Shown here: positions 4,762 through 6,933 of the stretch, piece by piece
Layout of the letters: each line of letters begins with the position of its first letter
How positions within the stretch are numbered: the first letter of the stretch is position 1
Source: Syntrophorhabdaceae bacterium
Lineage (GTDB): Bacteria > Desulfobacterota > Syntrophorhabdia > Syntrophorhabdales > Syntrophorhabdaceae
Assembly: GCA_026415015.1 (NCBI GenBank)
Contig: JAOAHW010000220.1
Location: 1-6,933 of the forward strand
Length of the DNA: 6,933 nucleotides
Reading direction: 5' to 3'
Program-made: the position numbers and the translations under genes
The notes under the pieces: model-generated
The model's input: only the letters and a program-made list of their open reading frames with translations
Told to the model about the DNA's origin: nothing
Database searches by the model: none

Positions 4762-6906
4762 ATGGACACAATATATCTCTCATTTCTCTGGCACATGCAT
4801 CAGCCTTTTTATAAAAACCTATGGACAGGCGAATACATGCTGCCATGGGTACTGCTCCACAGCACCAAAGACTATTTTGACATGCCCTATATGCTCAAAG
4901 AATACAAAGGGATAAGGCAGAACTTTAATATAGTGCCTTCGCTTTTGATGCAGATTATTGATTATGAAGGCTCAGAGGTCAAGGATATCTACCTCGATGT
5001 CTTTAAAAAGCCTGCTGAAGAGCTAACTGAAAATGATAAATCCTTTCTCCTTATGAATTTTTTTAATGCCAACTGGGAGAACATGGTCAAGCCCATCCCC
5101 AGATATTATGAACTCTTAAGGAAGAGGGGTTTTTATTACTCCAGGGAAAATTTAGATAATATAAGGCGATATTTTTCAGAACAGGATTATAGGGACATAC
5201 AGGTCTCGTTTTTCCTTGCCTGGATTGACCCTGTTTTTTTTGACATCCATGAACCCCTCAGAGAACTCAGAAAAAAAGGCGGTAGGTTTACAGAGGAGGA
5301 CAAAGGGATAATAGAGTCTGTCCATAAAGATATACTAAAAGGCATTATCCCATTATATAAGGAATTAACACGGTCTGGCAAGATAGAGCTTTCTACCTCA
5401 CCATTCTATCACCCCATCATACCCTTACTTATAGACAACAGGGTTGCAAAAGAGGCATTACCTGATATTGCGTTGCCTGAAAACCCCTTTGCCTGTCCAG
5501 AAGACGCATCCCTTCAGATAGAAAAGGCCATAAGATACTTTGAGGGTGTGTTTGGCTTTGCCCCTAATGGTATGTGGCCTCCTGAAGGCTCGGTAAGCAA
5601 TGATGCCTTAAAACTCTATATAAGTCATGGGATAAACTGGGTTGCCACAGACGAGGCCATATTATTTAAAAGTCTGAATGTAGACGGGAGAAAAGGCCAG
5701 GAAAATATCCTTGTCCACCCCGAATATCTATATAGACCTTACAGATTTGAGAGAGACGGCAAGGCAATCAATATTATATTCAGAGACAGGGAGCTATCAG
5801 ACCTTGTTTCATTCCACTATTCAAAGATGTCTCCAAAGGATGCAGCGAATGATCTGTTAAAGAGGATATTGAGGGCAGGTGAAAGCATTAGATACAAACT
5901 ATCTGCACCCCTTATAAACATCACCATGGACGGAGAAAATGCCTGGGAAAACTACATTAATGACGGAAGGGATTTCTTCAGATATCTATATGAAGGCATT
6001 GAAAAGGAAGAAAGGATCAAATGCACCACCATTTCAGACTATCTGAAAAAAACAGACAATCTCGGTCATATAACAAACTGTTTTGCCGGTTCATGGATTA
6101 ATCATAATTTTTCTGTCTGGATAGGGGATGTGGAGGACAATACATCATGGTCACTCTTAAAAGAGACAAGGGATTTTCTCTTGTCTAAAGACCCTGAAAA
6201 GAAAAATACAAAGGCATGGGAGTCCATATACATTGCGGAGGGCAGCGATTGGAACTGGTGGTATGGGGATGAGCATGCCTCAGAGAACGATGAGATCTTT
6301 GACCTCTTGTTCAGAGAGAACCTCTCAAATGTATATAGGTTTTTAGGGCTTGAACCACCTGATAAACTCACCATACCTATTATAATAGAAGACAGAGAGA
6401 TAAGGCCCTCAAGAGAGCCTGCCAATTTTATCCATCCTATAATAGACGGCAAAATGACAAACTATTTTGAGTGGATAGGCTCTGGTTTTTTAGAGGGCAA
6501 GTCTCACGGTGTTGCTGTACATGAGGCTGTTTCACTTATGAAGGGTCTGTATTATGGCTTCAATGAGAAATCACTTTATCTACGAGTTGACATAGATAAG
6601 AAATATATCAATGGGGCAAAGGATTTTGCCTTTGAGATACATATTGAGGCCTCTGAATCTTTTGAAATACATTATAATATAAAAGATGATTCTGTAACTG
6701 CCAGTATCCCCGTAGATATTTGTTTTGTGGATATACTCGAGGTAAAGATTTCTTTTGAGTCTCTTAATATAAAACCTAATGATGTGATAGATATATGGGT
6801 ATCACTTAAGATAAAAGACATGAAGGTAGACAGGATACCCTCAAGGGGATACCTGTCCATTGTGGCCCCATCAAAGAATTTTGAGATGGAGATGTGGTAT
6901 GTATAA
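4762..6906 (+). CDS. GH57 glycoside hydrolase, amylopullulanase/alpha-amylase-like, cytoplasmic
   Basis: This 714-residue enzyme carries all five GH57 conserved regions: WHMHQP (10-15); LSTSPFYHPIIPLL (210-223); GMWPPEGS (270-277) with the probable nucleophile E275; ITMDGENAWENY (387-398) with the probable acid/base D390; and GSWINHNFSVWIGD (443-456). The block IAEGSDWNWWYGDEH (491-505) and following LFREN...VYRFLGLEPP are typical of archaeal GH57 amylopullulanases, so it probably cleaves alpha-1,4 and perhaps alpha-1,6 glucan bonds. From about 555 there is a C-terminal beta-rich domain (IDGKMTNYFEW, then YYGFNEKSLYLRVDID) resembling glucodextranase-C or DOMON-like glycan-binding modules. There is no signal peptide, so glycogen or maltodextrin inside the cell is the likely substrate. 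The ATG at 4762 begins directly at the first conserved strand but has no Shine-Dalgarno sequence. The exact linkage specificity cannot be read from sequence. Confidence 0.94.
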   Translation: MDTIYLSFLWHMHQPFYKNLWTGEYMLPWVLLHSTKDYFDMPYMLKEYKGIRQNFNIVPSLLMQIIDYEGSEVKDIYLDVFKKPAEELTENDKSFLLMNFFNANWENMVKPIPRYYELLRKRGFYYSRENLDNIRRYFSEQDYRDIQVSFFLAWIDPVFFDIHEPLRELRKKGGRFTEEDKGIIESVHKDILKGIIPLYKELTRSGKIELSTSPFYHPIIPLLIDNRVAKEALPDIALPENPFACPEDASLQIEKAIRYFEGVFGFAPNGMWPPEGSVSNDALKLYISHGINWVATDEAILFKSLNVDGRKGQENILVHPEYLYRPYRFERDGKAINIIFRDRELSDLVSFHYSKMSPKDAANDLLKRILRAGESIRYKLSAPLINITMDGENAWENYINDGRDFFRYLYEGIEKEERIKCTTISDYLKKTDNLGHITNCFAGSWINHNFSVWIGDVEDNTSWSLLKETRDFLLSKDPEKKNTKAWESIYIAEGSDWNWWYGDEHASENDEIFDLLFRENLSNVYRFLGLEPPDKLTIPIIIEDREIRPSREPANFIHPIIDGKMTNYFEWIGSGFLEGKSHGVAVHEAVSLMKGLYYGFNEKSLYLRVDIDKKYINGAKDFAFEIHIEASESFEIHYNIKDDSVTASIPVDICFVDILEVKISFESLNIKPNDVIDIWVSLKIKDMKVDRIPSRGYLSIVAPSKNFEMEMWYV

Positions 6907-6933
6907 CTTATGGGCATATCCTTTGGTAATCGG
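6899..6933 (+). CDS. Start of a downstream gene (only about 11 codons), unidentified
   Basis: An ATG at 6899, in a different frame from the GH57 gene, begins MYNLWAYPLVI and stays open to the window edge. GGAG at 6888-6891 lies 7 nt upstream, an ideal ribosome-binding spacing, and the start overlaps the GH57 stop by 8 bp, as in tightly coupled operon genes. A competing ATG at 6910 (MGISFGNR) has no well-placed ribosome-binding site. The fragment is too short to assign a family. Confidence 0.45.
   Translation, partial: MYNLWAYPLVI

Overview
This is an AT-rich, gene-dense bacterial chromosome segment with ordinary housekeeping content and no phage, transposon or CRISPR signature. Arginine is written mostly with AGA/AGG and isoleucine often with ATA. 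Together with an EpmA-type ligase, an SpoU methyltransferase and a cytoplasmic GH57 amylopullulanase-like enzyme, this would fit an anaerobic Gram-negative lineage such as Nitrospirota or a Desulfobacterota-like group. That placement is an inference from gene content and codon style and is of low certainty.

Layout. Bases 2-625 (+) are the 3' part of a patatin-like phospholipase; its nucleophile elbow lies before the window. Twenty bases later, 646-1395 (+) encodes a membrane-anchored DUF218 (YdcF/SanA/ElyC-type) protein. A 94-bp convergent gap follows, then epmA on the minus strand (1490-2461). The divergent gap 2462-2757 carries a good sigma70-type promoter and a complete tRNA-Ser(GCU) gene with encoded CCA (2577-2671). 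From 2758 on everything is on the plus strand: pyrF (2758-3489); a TrmH/SpoU rRNA or tRNA 2'-O-methyltransferase overlapping pyrF by 26 bp (3464-4195); a YfcE/MJ0936-type metallophosphoesterase (best start 4244); a 714-residue GH57 enzyme (4762-6906); and the first codons of another gene that probably starts at 6899 and overlaps the GH57 stop.

How the genes fit together. pyrF makes UMP in pyrimidine synthesis. The methyltransferase, tRNA-Ser and EpmA all serve translation (RNA modification, decoding of AGC/AGU, EF-P modification). The GH57 enzyme has no export signal and probably works on intracellular glycogen or maltodextrin. I see no single pathway linking them.

The points most worth a second look are: (1) a promoter with a perfect TTGACA -35 box whose predicted start site falls on or next to the ATG of the phosphoesterase, suggesting a leaderless mRNA; (2) a serine in EpmA where E. 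coli EpmA has Ala298 and LysRS has Gly; (3) a one-residue deletion and other changes in normally conserved motifs of the SpoU methyltransferase; and (4) a mix of strong Shine-Dalgarno starts and starts with none. I found no evidence of a wholly new system.
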